A DNA stretch of 64,000 nucleotides, from the NCBI GenBank assembly GCA_028456385.1, contig JALNQF010000019.1:124001-188000 (forward strand), written 5' to 3'. The stretch is from Ophiosphaerella korrae (lineage: Eukaryota > Ascomycota > Dothideomycetes > Pleosporales > Phaeosphaeriaceae). Of this stretch, positions 24,948 to 36,752 are shown in pieces; position 1 is the first letter of the stretch; every line of letters starts with the position of its first letter. The notes beneath the pieces are model-generated. The model did no database searches. It saw only the letters and a program-made list of their open reading frames with translations, and had not been told where the DNA came from. A program made the position numbers and the translations under genes.

Positions 24948-26516
24948 ATGTCTTACGGATACCCGGGACAGCAATACCACAACAGCTACGGTGGCCCACC
25001 TCCACAGCAGCAACAATATGGCGGCCCTCCCCAAGGCTATCCGCCCCAGCAGAACTATGGCCAGCCGTGAGCTCTACTCGTAATGTGAAGCCTGATAGTT
25101 GGATGCTAATATGAACCGTCAGGCCACCACAACAAGGATACGGACAACCACAATACAACAACTATGGCCAATACGGCGGCCAGCCGACGCCTCCGCCACA
25201 GCAGTATGGATACAACCAGGTGAGTGCCAAATCAATTTCCACTGTTGAGTATTCGGCTGACATGCGGGTAGGGACCACCACCACCACCACAGCAATACGG
25301 TGCACCTCCGCCTCAACAGCAGCGGCCTGGTAAGCTAACACGACTTGATTGGAGAGACATCTGAGCTGACAGCTGTGCCAGGAATGCCCGCAGGGAACAG
25401 CAACCAGTGGTCACAGCCCAACCATAACGCACCACCGCCACCTCCTCAAGGAGCACAGCAATTTGGCCACGGCGCCCCCAGCGGCTACGCATTCCAGTAC
25501 TCTGCATGCAATGGCCGGCGGAAGGCCCTCTTGATTGGCATAAACTACTTTGGCCAACGAGGGCAACTTCGCGGCTGCATCAACGACGTCAAGAACATGA
25601 GCACATATTTGAACGAGTTCTTCGGCTACAAGAGGGAAGATATGGTGACTCTGACTGACGACCAACAAAACCCCATGAGCCAGCCTACAAAGGCAAACAT
25701 CCTCCGCGCGATGCACTGGCTTGTCAAGGACGCTCAGCCCAATGACTCGTTGTTCTTCCACTACTCCGGCCATGGCGGCCAAACCAAAGATCTTGATGGC
25801 GATGAGGACGACGGGTACGATGAGGTCATCTACCCTGTCGACTTCCGCACAGCCGGTCACATTGTTGACGATGAAATGCACCGCATCATGGTTGGCTCAC
25901 TGAAGCCTGGTGTCCGCTTAACCGCCATCTTTGACTCGTGTCACTCCGGCTCTGCGCTCGATTTGCCATACATCTACTCCACCCAGGGTGTGCTCAAGGA
26001 GCCCAATCTGGCCAAAGAAGCTGGTCAAGGCCTTCTGGGTATTGTATCAAGTTATGCGCGCGGTGACATCGGTAGCATGATTGGCAGTGCGACAGGCTTG
26101 TTCAAGAAGGCCATCAATGGCGATGATGTATACAAGAAGAATCTGCGGACCAAGACTAGCCCCGCAGACGTTATCATGTGGAGTGGATCCAAGGACACGC
26201 AGACTTCGTAAGTCAATTCCGTTCATTTAGACAATAAAGAACATGTTGCTAACGACGATTAGGGCTGACGCCTCGATTGGCGGCGAAGCAACAGGCGCCA
26301 TGTCCTGGGCTTTCATTACATCGCTTCGCAAGAACCCCAATCAAAGCTACGTCCAGCTGCTGAACAGCATTCGTGATGAGCTTGAAGGCAAATACCAACA
26401 GAAGCCGCAGTTAAGCTGCAGCCACCCGCTGAGTGAGTTTTGTACCTGACTCTATTCTCGTTATTGTAGCATACTAACGAGATTCCACAGACGTTGACCT
26501 CTTGTATAAAATGTAA
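24948..26516 (+). CDS. metacaspase (type I, MCA1/CasA-like)
   Basis: Six exons (24948-25066, 25123-25219, 25272-25329, 25382-26207, 26263-26432, 26491-26516) encode 431 residues. The N-terminal prodomain (about 1-125) is rich in Pro, Gln, Tyr and Gly, as in yeast Mca1. The peptidase C14 domain follows: [20 protein letters not shown], then the catalytic His222 in HYSGHGG and the catalytic Cys278 in DSCHSGS, plus the acidic stretch [18 protein letters not shown]. The C-terminus [22 protein letters not shown] and the final NVDLLYKM are typical. Metacaspases are Ca-dependent Arg/Lys-specific cysteine peptidases involved in stress, protein quality control and cell death. Three introns fall within the prodomain. 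Confidence 0.96.
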
Positions 26517-26908
26517 ATGCGAACGCATAGCCCTAGGGCCCGCGGCAAAAGATCGAGTGCACGTTTGTTTGGATTTGGGAATGATACCATCAGCATTGCC
26601 GGAAGACATCGGTGCATAAAATGTAATGGGTTACGGCTGTTGATGATTGTGTATATTGTTCGTGTAAATAATTGGGCAGCGAAACTATTTGAATACTGCT
26701 CGTATGATCATCATTGGACTTATCTCTTCGCTATTCTTACATTGTGATCAATACCCAATGTGTACTCTTCACGAATGTAATGCTTGAGATTGTAGTGGTG
26801 CGCTAGCGACAGGGATGCTGCTAGTCGAAGCCGAGTAACCTCTCGACATCCAAATCTTTCTGATCTTACTTGGAGATCTATCGAGCACCACATCACACGC
26901 TGGTAACT
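26517..26908. other. intergenic between metacaspase and mitochondrial IF-2
   Basis: 392 bp of moderately AT-rich sequence with no open frame of note. It holds the metacaspase 3' end and the promoter of the next gene on the same strand. Confidence 0.4.
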
Positions 26909-29900
26909 ATGCGGAGAGCACAAGGTCTTCGGGTAAGCTGATTTGGTTCAATTGCGCTTTCCAATGATGGATCTAACGCTGCACAGGTGTCTTCGACCCG
27001 CGATGTTTGCGCCTTCTGTGCCACCCGCCAATTCGCCATAGCAGATACTTGGTCTTCCTGTTCTTTTGCAACTCAGCGGAGAAACTTGGTATCGTCGAGC
27101 AGAGCACCTCAATCTGCTGAGGCGGTCCTATACAAAAATGTAGAGACTCCCGCTCGACCGATGACGCAGGCAGAGCGGATGAGACAGCAGCTGGCAAGTG
27201 CTGTCTTTGCCCCTCACCCCCAGCCACCAGCGCAGAGAGCGAGGGGTGCTCCCACCCCTCAGCCGCTGCAGCAGTCTCAATGGCAACGGCCACCACCAGA
27301 TCGGCGGTCAATGAACCGAAGCGGGGTCTTTGATGGACCACCACGCACCCAGAACAGAGATAGATACACCCCACCTGCCCGGAGATCGGCTGGCGATACA
27401 CATTCAGCATATAGATTATCGCCATCTTCGTTACCGCAAAGCAGATATAGGGTAGACATGGAATCCCGACCGCAGGTGAGCACACCAGCATTTGGCTCAG
27501 GCCACCTGAGACGAAATAACGACCCACTACCACGGCATTCCCAATCCAATATGGAACAGCGGCAAATACTAGTTGTAAGGCCTCGGCCGACAAGGGCCAT
27601 GCTGGACCAGGGCGAGATAGATAAATTATTGGGAAACACCAACTCCAGCCAATCGAAACCCTATCAACCGCTCGCGAGAGAATCGAACGTGCAACGCAAG
27701 TGCTGGCATTGCGGCTCTGCAGGACATATGAGCTCTGAATGTCCTTCGAAGCCCGTTCTTCGTCAAAAATATGCACCGCAAAGCCAGCCACAACAGCCGA
27801 GTTCAATAGCGGACGCAGCTTTACAATGGTCGCATAAGGCTGAGGTTGACTTGGGGACCGAGCGTGCCCCTACAATTCAAGAAGAAGCGGACAAGAGAAT
27901 GCGCAACGCAGGACAGGACCGTCGTCGCAGCAGGTTTGAAATTGATGAAGTTGAGGAGGTTAGAAACCGCTTCGAACAACCCGAACGACGTCGTGGTGGT
28001 CAAGCTCGAGGTCGTCGTAATAATTGGGCGGAAGAGGAGGAAGATGAAGATGATCGTATTATGGGTAAAAGGGAACGTAAACGTCTGCGCCAGGAAGCAA
28101 AGAAAGCCGCGCAGATTGCCAGAGCAGAACCGACGCCCATCTCCCTTCCACAGTATATCAGCGTAGCCAACCTTGCTTCGATGTTGAAATTAAGAGCAGA
28201 GGACTTTGTGGTAAAAATGGAAGAGCTAGGTTTTGAGGATGTACAAAACGACCACATCCTCAATGCAGAACATGCAGGTCTCATTGCTCAGGAATATAAT
28301 TTTGAGCCTATCTTCTACGGTGATGAGAACGAGAATGATGGCGATCTTTATGCCGCACCTGAAGTTACACCCGAAGCTTACGCCGAGCTGCCTGCCAGAC
28401 CTCCAATTGTTACCATCATGGGTCATGTTGATCACGGCAAGACTACAATCCTGGACTATATGCGCTCGACAAACGTAGCTGCTACCGAATTTGGCGGCAT
28501 CACACAACACATTGGTGCTTTTAGTGTATCATTGGCGAATGACAAGAAGATTACTTTCCTCGACACTCCCGGTCACTCTGCGTTTGAAACGATGCGTGCA
28601 CGAGGCGCCAATGTCACAGATATCGTTGTGTTGGTTGTCGCGGCTGATGACTCTGTCATGCCACAAACTGTGGAAGCCATTAAGCATGCTCAGACAGCCA
28701 AGGTGCCCATAATTGTTGCGATCAACAAGATTGATAAGCAGCAAGCAGACCCAAATACAGTCAAGCTTGATCTCGGCCGTCATGGAATTGAGATTGAAGA
28801 TTTTGGTGGTGATGTGCAAGCGATCTGCGTCAGTGGTAAGACTGGGCAAGGCATCCCAGAGCTCGGGGAAGCCATTTCGACACTCTCTGAAATGCTAGAC
28901 CATCGTGCCGACCCCCAGGCCGATGTTGAGGGCTGGGTCTTGGAAGGAACAACCAAGAAGTCAGGCCGTGTGGCCACTGTCTTGGTCCGTCGTGGAGTTC
29001 TTCGACAAGGAACCTCTCTTGTCGCCGGTACAACTTGGGCTCGTGTTCGGACTCTGCGTAACGAAGCCGGTGTGGTAGTTGAGGAAGCTGGGCCTGGTAC
29101 AGCTGTGGAAGTCGACGGGTGGCGTGACCAGCCTATTGCTGGCGATGAAGTTCTCCAAGCAGAAGATGAACAGCATGCGACATCCGTATCAGAATTGCGC
29201 GTGGAAAAGGTAGAACGAGAGCAATTGGCACGCGACATAGAAGCCATCAACGAATCTCGCCGTCTAGAATCTGAGCGTCGCCAAGCCGAAGAGGCCGCAG
29301 AGAAAGCCGCTGCTGATGGTCAAGAGCAGGACGCTACTGTGGAAGTTAAAGAGAAGGGGCCAGAGGTTGTCAGCTTCATCGTCAAAGGTGACGTTTCCGG
29401 CTCCGTAGAGGCTGTCATCGATTCCGTATCTGGGCTTGGCAATGAAGAAGTATCTGCACGCATCTTACGTCATGGTGTGGGCAGCCCATCTGAATTCGAC
29501 GTTCAGCACGCGGCTGATGCGCAAGGTCATATTATTAACTTCAATACCGCCATTCCACCACATGTTGCACGCTTAGCAGAGGAGAGAGGCGTCAAGATTT
29601 TCGATAATAACATCATATATCGTGTGGTTGAGAACGTTAAGGACCTGTTATCAACCAAGCTCTCGCCCAACGTCATCCAAAAAGTCACAGGCGAAGCCGA
29701 GATTGCGGCCATATTCGAAATAGGCCTTGGGGGCAAGAAGATGATGAAAGTCGCTGGCTCAAAAATAAAGAACGGTTTTGTGGATCGCGGGACAAAAGCT
29801 AGGGTGCTGCGTGGCCAAGCAACCGTGCATGTCGGTAAGTTTTACAAAAAAAAATCACCTTCTTGTATAATCGGTTGGGAATTGTGCTAATAGTGTTGTA

Positions 29901-30055
29901 CAGGTACGATTAGTTCTCTCAAGAGCCAGAAGAAAGACGTCGAGCAGATGCGCAAGGACACGGAGTGCGGTATTGGCTTTGAGGGTTGGGAAGACTTTAA
30001 AACTGGAGATAAGATTCAGTGCTACGAAGAGAAATATGAGAAAAGAACGTTGTAA
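26909..30055 (+). CDS. IFM1: mitochondrial translation initiation factor IF-2 with an N-terminal CCHC zinc knuckle
   Basis: Three exons (26909-26932, 26987-29834, 29904-30055) encode 1007 residues. The tiny first exon supplies the ATG and MRRAQGLR, giving an Arg-rich mitochondrial targeting sequence. A CCHC knuckle, [14 protein letters not shown] (Cys247, Cys250, His255, Cys260), lies in the disordered N-terminal region. An IF2-N helix region ([17 protein letters not shown]) precedes the GTPase: [11 protein letters not shown] (G1), GITQHIGAF (G2), DTPGHSAF (G3), NKID (G4). Domains II-IV follow, with a charged coiled-coil linker near 760-810 and a C-terminal [18 protein letters not shown]. The last exon ends [20 protein letters not shown], the conserved IF2 C-terminus. 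The protein brings initiator tRNA to the mitoribosome. The knuckle is not part of the bacterial IF2 plan. Confidence 0.94.
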
Positions 30056-30433
30056 GATATGTATATATTTAAACATGTATCGTGGTTGGTGGTTGGGGAT
30101 ACATGGATGGCAGATTTCTCGAGGCGTTATAGATGGCTTGGGTGGAAGCTATGTGGATTGTATGAATACTGATATGTAGCTGTAGTTACAACACCCACTC
30201 TAAACATCAACGACGAATAGTAATTGTTATCGAAACACTAGTTCTATCTGAACAGCTCCACCCAATACCTCTATCTTACAATGAGAGCACTTACTTCCCG
30301 CTAAAATGCCACTACAGAAAGTGATCCAATGCCGTTCCAACAGTACGCCATACTCAAGAGCCCCAAGTGCGCCGTACATTTAATACATGATGCTATATGC
30401 TTGTATAGCCGTTGCTTCAACATCCTTTTGAAC
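30056..30433. other. intergenic between convergent IF-2 and UNC-50 genes
   Basis: 378 bp that must hold both 3' UTRs. It is AT-rich and has no supported gene. Confidence 0.45.
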
Positions 30434-31335
30434 TCACACCCCTTTCCTCAACCGGGCACCAGCCCATAACACTGGCGCAAAGTGTTTTGACATATTGAAT
30501 CCAAATAATGATGCAAACCAAAGCACCATGGTGACAGCTATGGGCGCAAGCAAAAGCTCTGTATGATGCAAAAACGGCAGAGCATTGTATCCCAAGAAAG
30601 TGATGATGAAGTAGTAGTTGAGCGCAACTAGGTACAACGAGTTCCCAAGCACGAGCGAAACCCTAGATCCCAATCAACATTCAAGTTCGAAGTAGGACAG
30701 GCATGATGCAATGTTAAAACTTACCAATGATTCGTGCCGACAAGCGGCATGCACAAGAACTGCACCACATACAAGAACACCCAGACTGGCACAAATGCAC
30801 GTATGGCCACGTCCCAACAGTATCCGAATTCTAGCTCTTCTTTGCCGCCGTCGGATTCGTTTAGGTTGTAGAGGCCTCGTCGACGGCCGGGGAGGAGCGA
30901 GTTGCCGGGTCCGAGAAGGCGGCCAACGAGAAAGAAGAAGAGAGTCGCAGTAAGTAGCGAGAGAAGGAGAAAGTGCGCAAATATAAAAACGAGGGTGATG
31001 TGTAAGGTCTGTGTGAAGCCAGCAGCGTAGGCGGTACCCCAAGCCAGGGAAGTAACGGTTAGGAAGAGGCAGAGGAGGTAAGTAAAAGACGGATCTGGGC
31101 GGTGGTATGTTTTGGTGGTTTGCTTATGGTAGTATATTTGACGAAAGACCTTTTTTGGCGCTATTATCAGGCTCATAATCTCCCATATGGCCATTTCAAA
31201 GTCCATTTGAGGGAACTTGAAGAGGCGCTTGAAGAAGCGGGGCATTTTGATTTCATTGCGGCGCGAAGAGGGGGTTGTGGAGCCGAAGTTGGAGGGGCCG
31301 CCGGTGGGCCGTGGGAGGGAGATGTGTGGATTCAT
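30434..31335 (-). CDS. UNC-50/Gmh1 family Golgi membrane protein
   Basis: Two exons (30725-31335 and 30434-30662, intron GTAAGT..CTAG) encode 279 residues with five or more membrane helices. Landmarks include FFKRLFKFPQMDFEMAIWEI, the loop after the second helix, FGYCWDVAIRAFVPV, and the C-terminal LYLVALNYYFIITFLGYNALPF. The N-terminal 35 residues are polar and probably cytosolic. Yeast Gmh1 binds the Arf exchange factors Gea1/Gea2 at the Golgi, and animal UNC-50 supports receptor trafficking. The gene is divergent from RNA14 across about 530 bp. A Sec7-domain gene lies about 8 kb away, a loose functional echo. Confidence 0.93.
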
Positions 31336-31865
31336 TGTGAGGAGGGTGGTATGCGCCGGTGTTGCACAACAAGCAGTAGTGGCAGCGGTGGTTTAGGCAG
31401 CTATGGATTGAACAGCTGGATATGGTGGATTTGCAGCAGTCTAGGAGGGACGAGCATGAGCACGGTCAAGGCGACTGTGCCATGGGGCAGTTGTGGGTGG
31501 CAGTCGCAGTGAAAGTTGAATCGCCAAAAAGGCCTAGGCCGTGGTGAGGTGAACGATGATATCGCGTGAAGCTCGAGCACTAGCCACCGCGCGCCAAGCA
31601 AGACAACTCTCTCATCGACAAAGCCGCGCAAAAGCTCCCACAACAACCCCTCGAGCACGGCGCATTATCGAAGCAAACCGAGGCGCATCTCGAACCCCAG
31701 CCGTGCCGCGTCCTGCACCGCTCCGACCTGCCCAGACGCTGCTGTGGACTGCAACACGCGACAAAGACTTCCATTGTCTGATCTCAGACTGTACCAAGCA
31801 CATCTCCAGCAGCTTCATAGCCGACTCTAACACGGACCTGCAGCCCACACACAACCACTGCCAGC
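31336..31865. promoter_or_regulatory. divergent promoter between UNC-50 and RNA14
   Basis: 530 bp separate the two start codons. No clear TATA box is visible. The RNA14 side (31650-31865) is C-rich and A/C-rich just before the ATG, as in fungal leaders. Confidence 0.45.
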
Positions 31866-34800
31866 ATGGCGGACGATGCCGAGCTCGCTTTCCTCGATGC
31901 GCAGAAGGAGTACGACCCTGCCATGTCCTATGCACCCGCTGACGACGGCGACGGCGATGGCGACGAGGAGTACGACCCTGCCACCGCATATTCCCCCCGT
32001 GCGCCATCAGAGCAATCGGCCTCGATGCGAGAGTCGGCTGGCAACACCCCCCGTCTCGACACCGGCACCGAGGGTGAGAATGGAGTAAAAGCACTGCCTG
32101 CACCAGCCTCTGCTGAGGTTTCTGCTGCACCGACGCCGCCAAAGCAGCCGCGCACAAGGGGTGGGTTTGTTGACGAAAGCGAGGACGAGGAAGAGGAGCC
32201 TGTCGAGCAGCCCAAGGCGGCTGCCTCCGCGCTGCTGAATGCCTCAGGGGCTACAGATTCACCACAACCTTCATTTACAAACACACCAAACAATACACTT
32301 CCCACTCCAGATGTACAGTTACATAGTGCACAAGATCAGGGTCCCTCGTCCCTTCTCTCTGCTTCTGTCGCTGTCAATGAGCCTGCTCCTTTCATTGCTT
32401 CTACTGTTCCCACTCGCAGTACGCCAGTCCAAGGCGCTACTAAGCCTGGTGCTCCAGATCTTTTGAATCCGGCTTCTGGCCGTCAGTCTACAGCTCCCGT
32501 CACTCCTGTGCCCACTTCAGTAGCTCTCCCCAAGGCGCGTCTTCCACAGGACCGCATTGGTATACTTGAGGATCGCATCGCTGAAGATCCGCGTGGTGAT
32601 ATCGAAGCATGGCTGAGTCTAATCGAGGAGCATCGCAGGCGACATAAAAACGACGAGGCACGAGCTGTCTTTGACCGTTTCCTCAAGACCTTCCCCACTG
32701 CGGTAAGCACCATTGGCTATGTTTCACTGATTTTCCTCGCTGACCTGGCCAGGGTGACCAATGGGTTGAGTTTATTGCATTTGAGACCGAGCTTGACGAG
32801 CTGCAAAAGGTTGAAGTTCTGTTCAGCAAATCTGTGCCGCTTGCTCCTCATGTTCCTCTATATTCATCATACATCGACTTCATTCGCAGGCGTTACAACC
32901 TAACCACTGACCAATCTGGCCAAAACCGACAGATCATCACTCAAGCCTACGAGTTTGTCCTTGATCAAGTGGGCATTGACATTAGTGCTGGTAAGCTATG
33001 GCTCGACTACATCGAGATGCTGAAAACAGGACCTGGTGTTCTTGGTGGTACAAACTGGCAAGATATGCAGAAAATGGACACTCTACGAAAAGTTTATCAG
33101 CGTGCTGTTTCTATTCCTCATGGCGCGACGTTGGAGATCTGGCGGGAATACGACAAATTCGAGATGGGACTGAACAAGGTTTCAGTGAGTTAACCTAGTG
33201 CACTTCCAACAATTATGCACTGCTGACATCATGACAGGGCCGCAAGCATCTACAGGAAAAGTCACCTTCCTACATGACCGCACGAAGTGCCATTAACGTA
33301 CTAGATAACAATATTACGAAGGGCGTTAATCGGACCACCCTCCCTCGTCTACCACCTGCACCTGGCTTCGACGGTCACGATGATTATGCAAACCAGGTCA
33401 AACTTTGGAAGAACTGGATACAATGGGAGAAGAGTGACCCGGTCGAGGTTGCAACAGACGATCGAGCCCTGTACAATAAACGCGTACTTCATTTATATAA
33501 GAATGCGCTCATGGCCCTTCGTTTCTGGCCAGAGCTCTGGTATGATGCCGCTGAATGGTGTTTCGAAAGCGGATTACAGCAAGATGGCGAGAAGTTCCTC
33601 AATGATGGCATCGAGGCGAATCCTGAAAGTGCGCTGCTAGCTTTCAGGAAGGCTAATCAAGTCGAGCTACGCACTGACTTTGAGGATGGTCAACCAGGTC
33701 TTATTGCAAGGGGCAAAGCCGTGCGCGAACCCTACATGAAATTACTGAACACCATTTATGACCTGACGGCACAGACCAAGAAGCGAGAGGAACATTCGAT
33801 TGCTCGAGCCAAAGAAGGATTTGAAGCTCAGAAAAAGGCCGAAGAGGCTGCTCGAAGTATGGCAGACAGAAACGGCGATGATGGTGACGATGAAGATGAA
33901 GATGAACAAACAAGACGCTCACAAGAGAAGGAACAAGCCTTTAATGTTCAGCTACAAGCTATCTCTGCCGGCTATAATGCACAAACCCAGGTTCTTAAGA
34001 AGACGCTTACATACGCCTGGATTGCACTGATGCGAGCTATGCGACGAGTTCAAGGCAAAGGTGCACCCGGTGCAGAAGTCGGAGGTTTCCGCAGCGTTTT
34101 TGCTGAAGCTCGGAAAAAGGGTAAATTGCTCAGCGAAGCATACGTCGCCAGCGCTTTGATTGAACATCACTGTTACCAAGACCCAGCCGCCAACAAAATC
34201 TTTGAGCGCGGCATGAAACTCTTTCCCGAAGATGAGCATTTTGCATTAGAATACATCAAGCACCTTATCAAGCTAAATGATTCGACAAGTGAGTACCTGC
34301 TAGATTATGTGTTTGACTTTTACTAACCATCTTAGATGCCCGCGCCGTTTTCGAGACTGTAGTTGGAAAAGTCACTTCTAAGCCAGAGAACATCCATCGA
34401 GCCAAAGCGCTCTTCCTCTTCTTCCACAACTACGAGTCACAGTTTGGCGAACTGGCGCAGATTACGAAGCTTGAGCAACGCATGCTGGCGCTTTATCCAG
34501 AAGACCCACAACTACAGCGCTTCTCTCAGCGTTTCTCAGGCCCTACTTTCGACCCCACGACTGTTCGCCCGATCATCTCGCCTCGCACACAGATGAAGCC
34601 CGTCATGCCTAACATCATAACCTCCGTAGAAGAACCACAGCCTGTTTTGCCCCCTCAAGTGGAACAGCGCCTCGCCTCTCCACCCATGCTTAACTCACCA
34701 CATCTTGGAAACCTTCTACCTGTCGCCAACACTAACTCACCAAAACGACCACTTGAAGACCCTGAAGACAATATTCAGCCCCGCAAACTCGCTCGCGGTG

Positions 34801-35174
34801 AATCCCCTGCCCTCAAAGGGGCAGCAGGCCGTCGTCTCGATGCTGCACGCCGCAATCTCGCAACCTCTGGTAACACACCTGTCGTCTCAGGTCCCACCCC
34901 CTTAGCCCGTGAAATCAATTTCTTGCTCTCCATCATCCCCGCCGCCCATACGTACAAGGAGACCCGCTTCAAGCCCGAGGCCATGGTCGAACTTCTGCGC
35001 AACATTACACAAATCCAGCCTCCCGCTCTTCCAGGAGGTGTGCAAGCGCCGCAACGCTGGGGAACCACATCTAGCACGGCGCAACAAGTTGCTAGTATCA
35101 AAGAAAAGTATGGAAACCCTATGCTAGGCGGACATGTGCATACATCCAGCATCGGCAGCGCTCGGGGGCTATAA
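31866..35174 (+). CDS. RNA14: mRNA 3'-end processing protein Rna14 (CstF-77)
   Basis: Four exons (31866-32702, 32753-33184, 33238-34288, 34336-35174) encode 1052 residues. The first roughly 220 residues are acidic and low-complexity (DEEYDP repeated). The HAT-repeat/Suf domain begins at DRIGILEDRIAEDPRGDIEA and continues through AWLSLIEEHRRRHKNDEARA, GDQWVEFIAFE, YSSYIDFIRRRYNL, SAGKLWLDYIEMLK and WPELWYDAAEWCFE to LYPEDPQLQRFSQRFSGPTF. The C-terminus has a monkeytail-like stretch, REINFLLSIIPAAHTYKETR. In yeast Rna14 forms cleavage factor IA with Rna15, Pcf11 and Clp1 and scaffolds pre-mRNA cleavage and polyadenylation in the nucleus. A charged insert around DDGDDEDEDEQTRRSQEKEQ interrupts the HAT array. 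Confidence 0.95.
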
Positions 35175-36752
35175 TTTATTCACCTATTTTCTAAAGCACT
35201 GACAAAATCGAGATATATCAAGTGCTTTTCCTTTTCTCTATTTATCACTTTCCGAGGGGAGGGGTCTGAGCCTTTAATGCATAATTAGGCGTTCTTCTTT
35301 CTTTCCTACGTGTAGCAAAATAGCAACTGGGATCAGGTTCGTTCAACAGACGGGCGTGGTTGAAATTGGCCTCTGTTTTGGCAAGGTAGTTTGATATGAG
35401 AATGGGGTGGGTTGGATTCATTTAGCCAAATCGATCGAAGTGTTTGAATGTTTATTGCCAGTGGTGATTGTGTACGGTCATGTATCCGTGCAATGTGCTC
35501 TTAGGGTTTAGTGATACTTTGGGTGACATGTTTTGATCGATTGTGTTGACTTCTATGTAGACCACCAGACCGTCATGTTTGACCACGCTGTGGCCGGGCG
35601 TCCTCCCGAATATGCAATAATTATGTGCCTAGGAATCCCTTGAAGTGTTCCTTTCACATCCTTGTTTTGACTAAGTCTACTCTCCGTGTTTTGCCATGTT
35701 CCAAAATGTCATTTGTCAAGTGATGTGGTACTTTATCTGTCTTGGTGCGCAGTTCCATAGATAATACGTTCAGTAGATATCTTACTTCAAATCAATCTCT
35801 TGCCTTACAGCACATGTTGCGAATCCCATTATGCGCTCGGGGTCGTTCTATCTGTGATTGCCTCTCACTAGTACGACAAGCCGCTGTCTCACCGCTCTGT
35901 TTTTCATTAACAAACAGTCCAGGGCCCAGAGGCTCCTATATTTTTCTTGAAAATCACTGTAAATTCTCACCTCTCACACCGCTAGAAACTTGCTTGCGAT
36001 CTTGATAGTGCGGATCGGAGCTGGAGGGTCGCTCTTGGGGTATAAAGCAGCAGCTCCCACGCCCCAACGCTCCCTCCCTCCTCACCCACACAGCTCCACA
36101 CTTCTGTTCCTCCTTTTCTTCTTCTTCCCTCTTCTCTTCTGCCTCTACAAACCTTGAATACTGCTGTAATAGCATCAAGCTCTCGACAACAACACAAGCC
36201 TGCTCCTTAACTCTGCTAAATCCTCACTGCAAATCAGGTCCAGGTTCATAGCAGCTCCAAGTGTAAGTTCAAAGCCTCGAGGCCCTTCCTTTGCACCTAC
36301 TCTAGCTGCTGTGTGCCTACCGTCATTGGTAGACTTGCTTTCACTGCGTGGCGCTGGTCGGCCTGCTGCGTTCTTTCCTCAAACGCGCAGTCGCCACATC
36401 AACAGTAAACACGGCAGCTACAAGCCAGTACTGCCTTACTTTCTTTCCCTTGCTCTCTTCCCCTCCACATTTCCTCATTATTTGCCTGCCTCGGGCTCGT
36501 ACGTCTTTCGCCGTACTTTGCTTCTTGCCAAGCAGGTTCACTGACTTATCGCAGCTTCTGACATTCTCAACACATCCAGCTTAACAGACCCACGCCTAAG
36601 ACAAAGGTACGTAAGTTCCTAGACCTGCAAAGTGGGTTGTGGCATTTATTACACCTGCTCGCGGCTTGCTTCATTAGCCTTGTCAATGAACAGAGCCGGC
36701 ATTACTTTTTACATACCTGTCCGACTCGTGCTAACACACCACACAGTACAAC
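35175..36752. promoter_or_regulatory. Argonaute upstream region: TATA box, pyrimidine-rich leader and likely 5' UTR introns
   Basis: No gene is supported between RNA14 and Argonaute. A TATAAA at 36041-36046 is followed by a C/T-rich stretch, a good core promoter, which would place the Argonaute leader at about 650-700 nt. Two good intron signals fall in that leader: 36263-36587 (GTAAGT..CAG) and 36607-36746 (GTACGTAAG..CTAAC..CAG). The second ends six bases before the ATG. These are predictions from splice motifs only. Confidence 0.5.

Noticed and set aside
30721..31042. Frames antisense to UNC-50
   Set aside because: Fully inside an exon with strong conserved membrane segments on the other frame.
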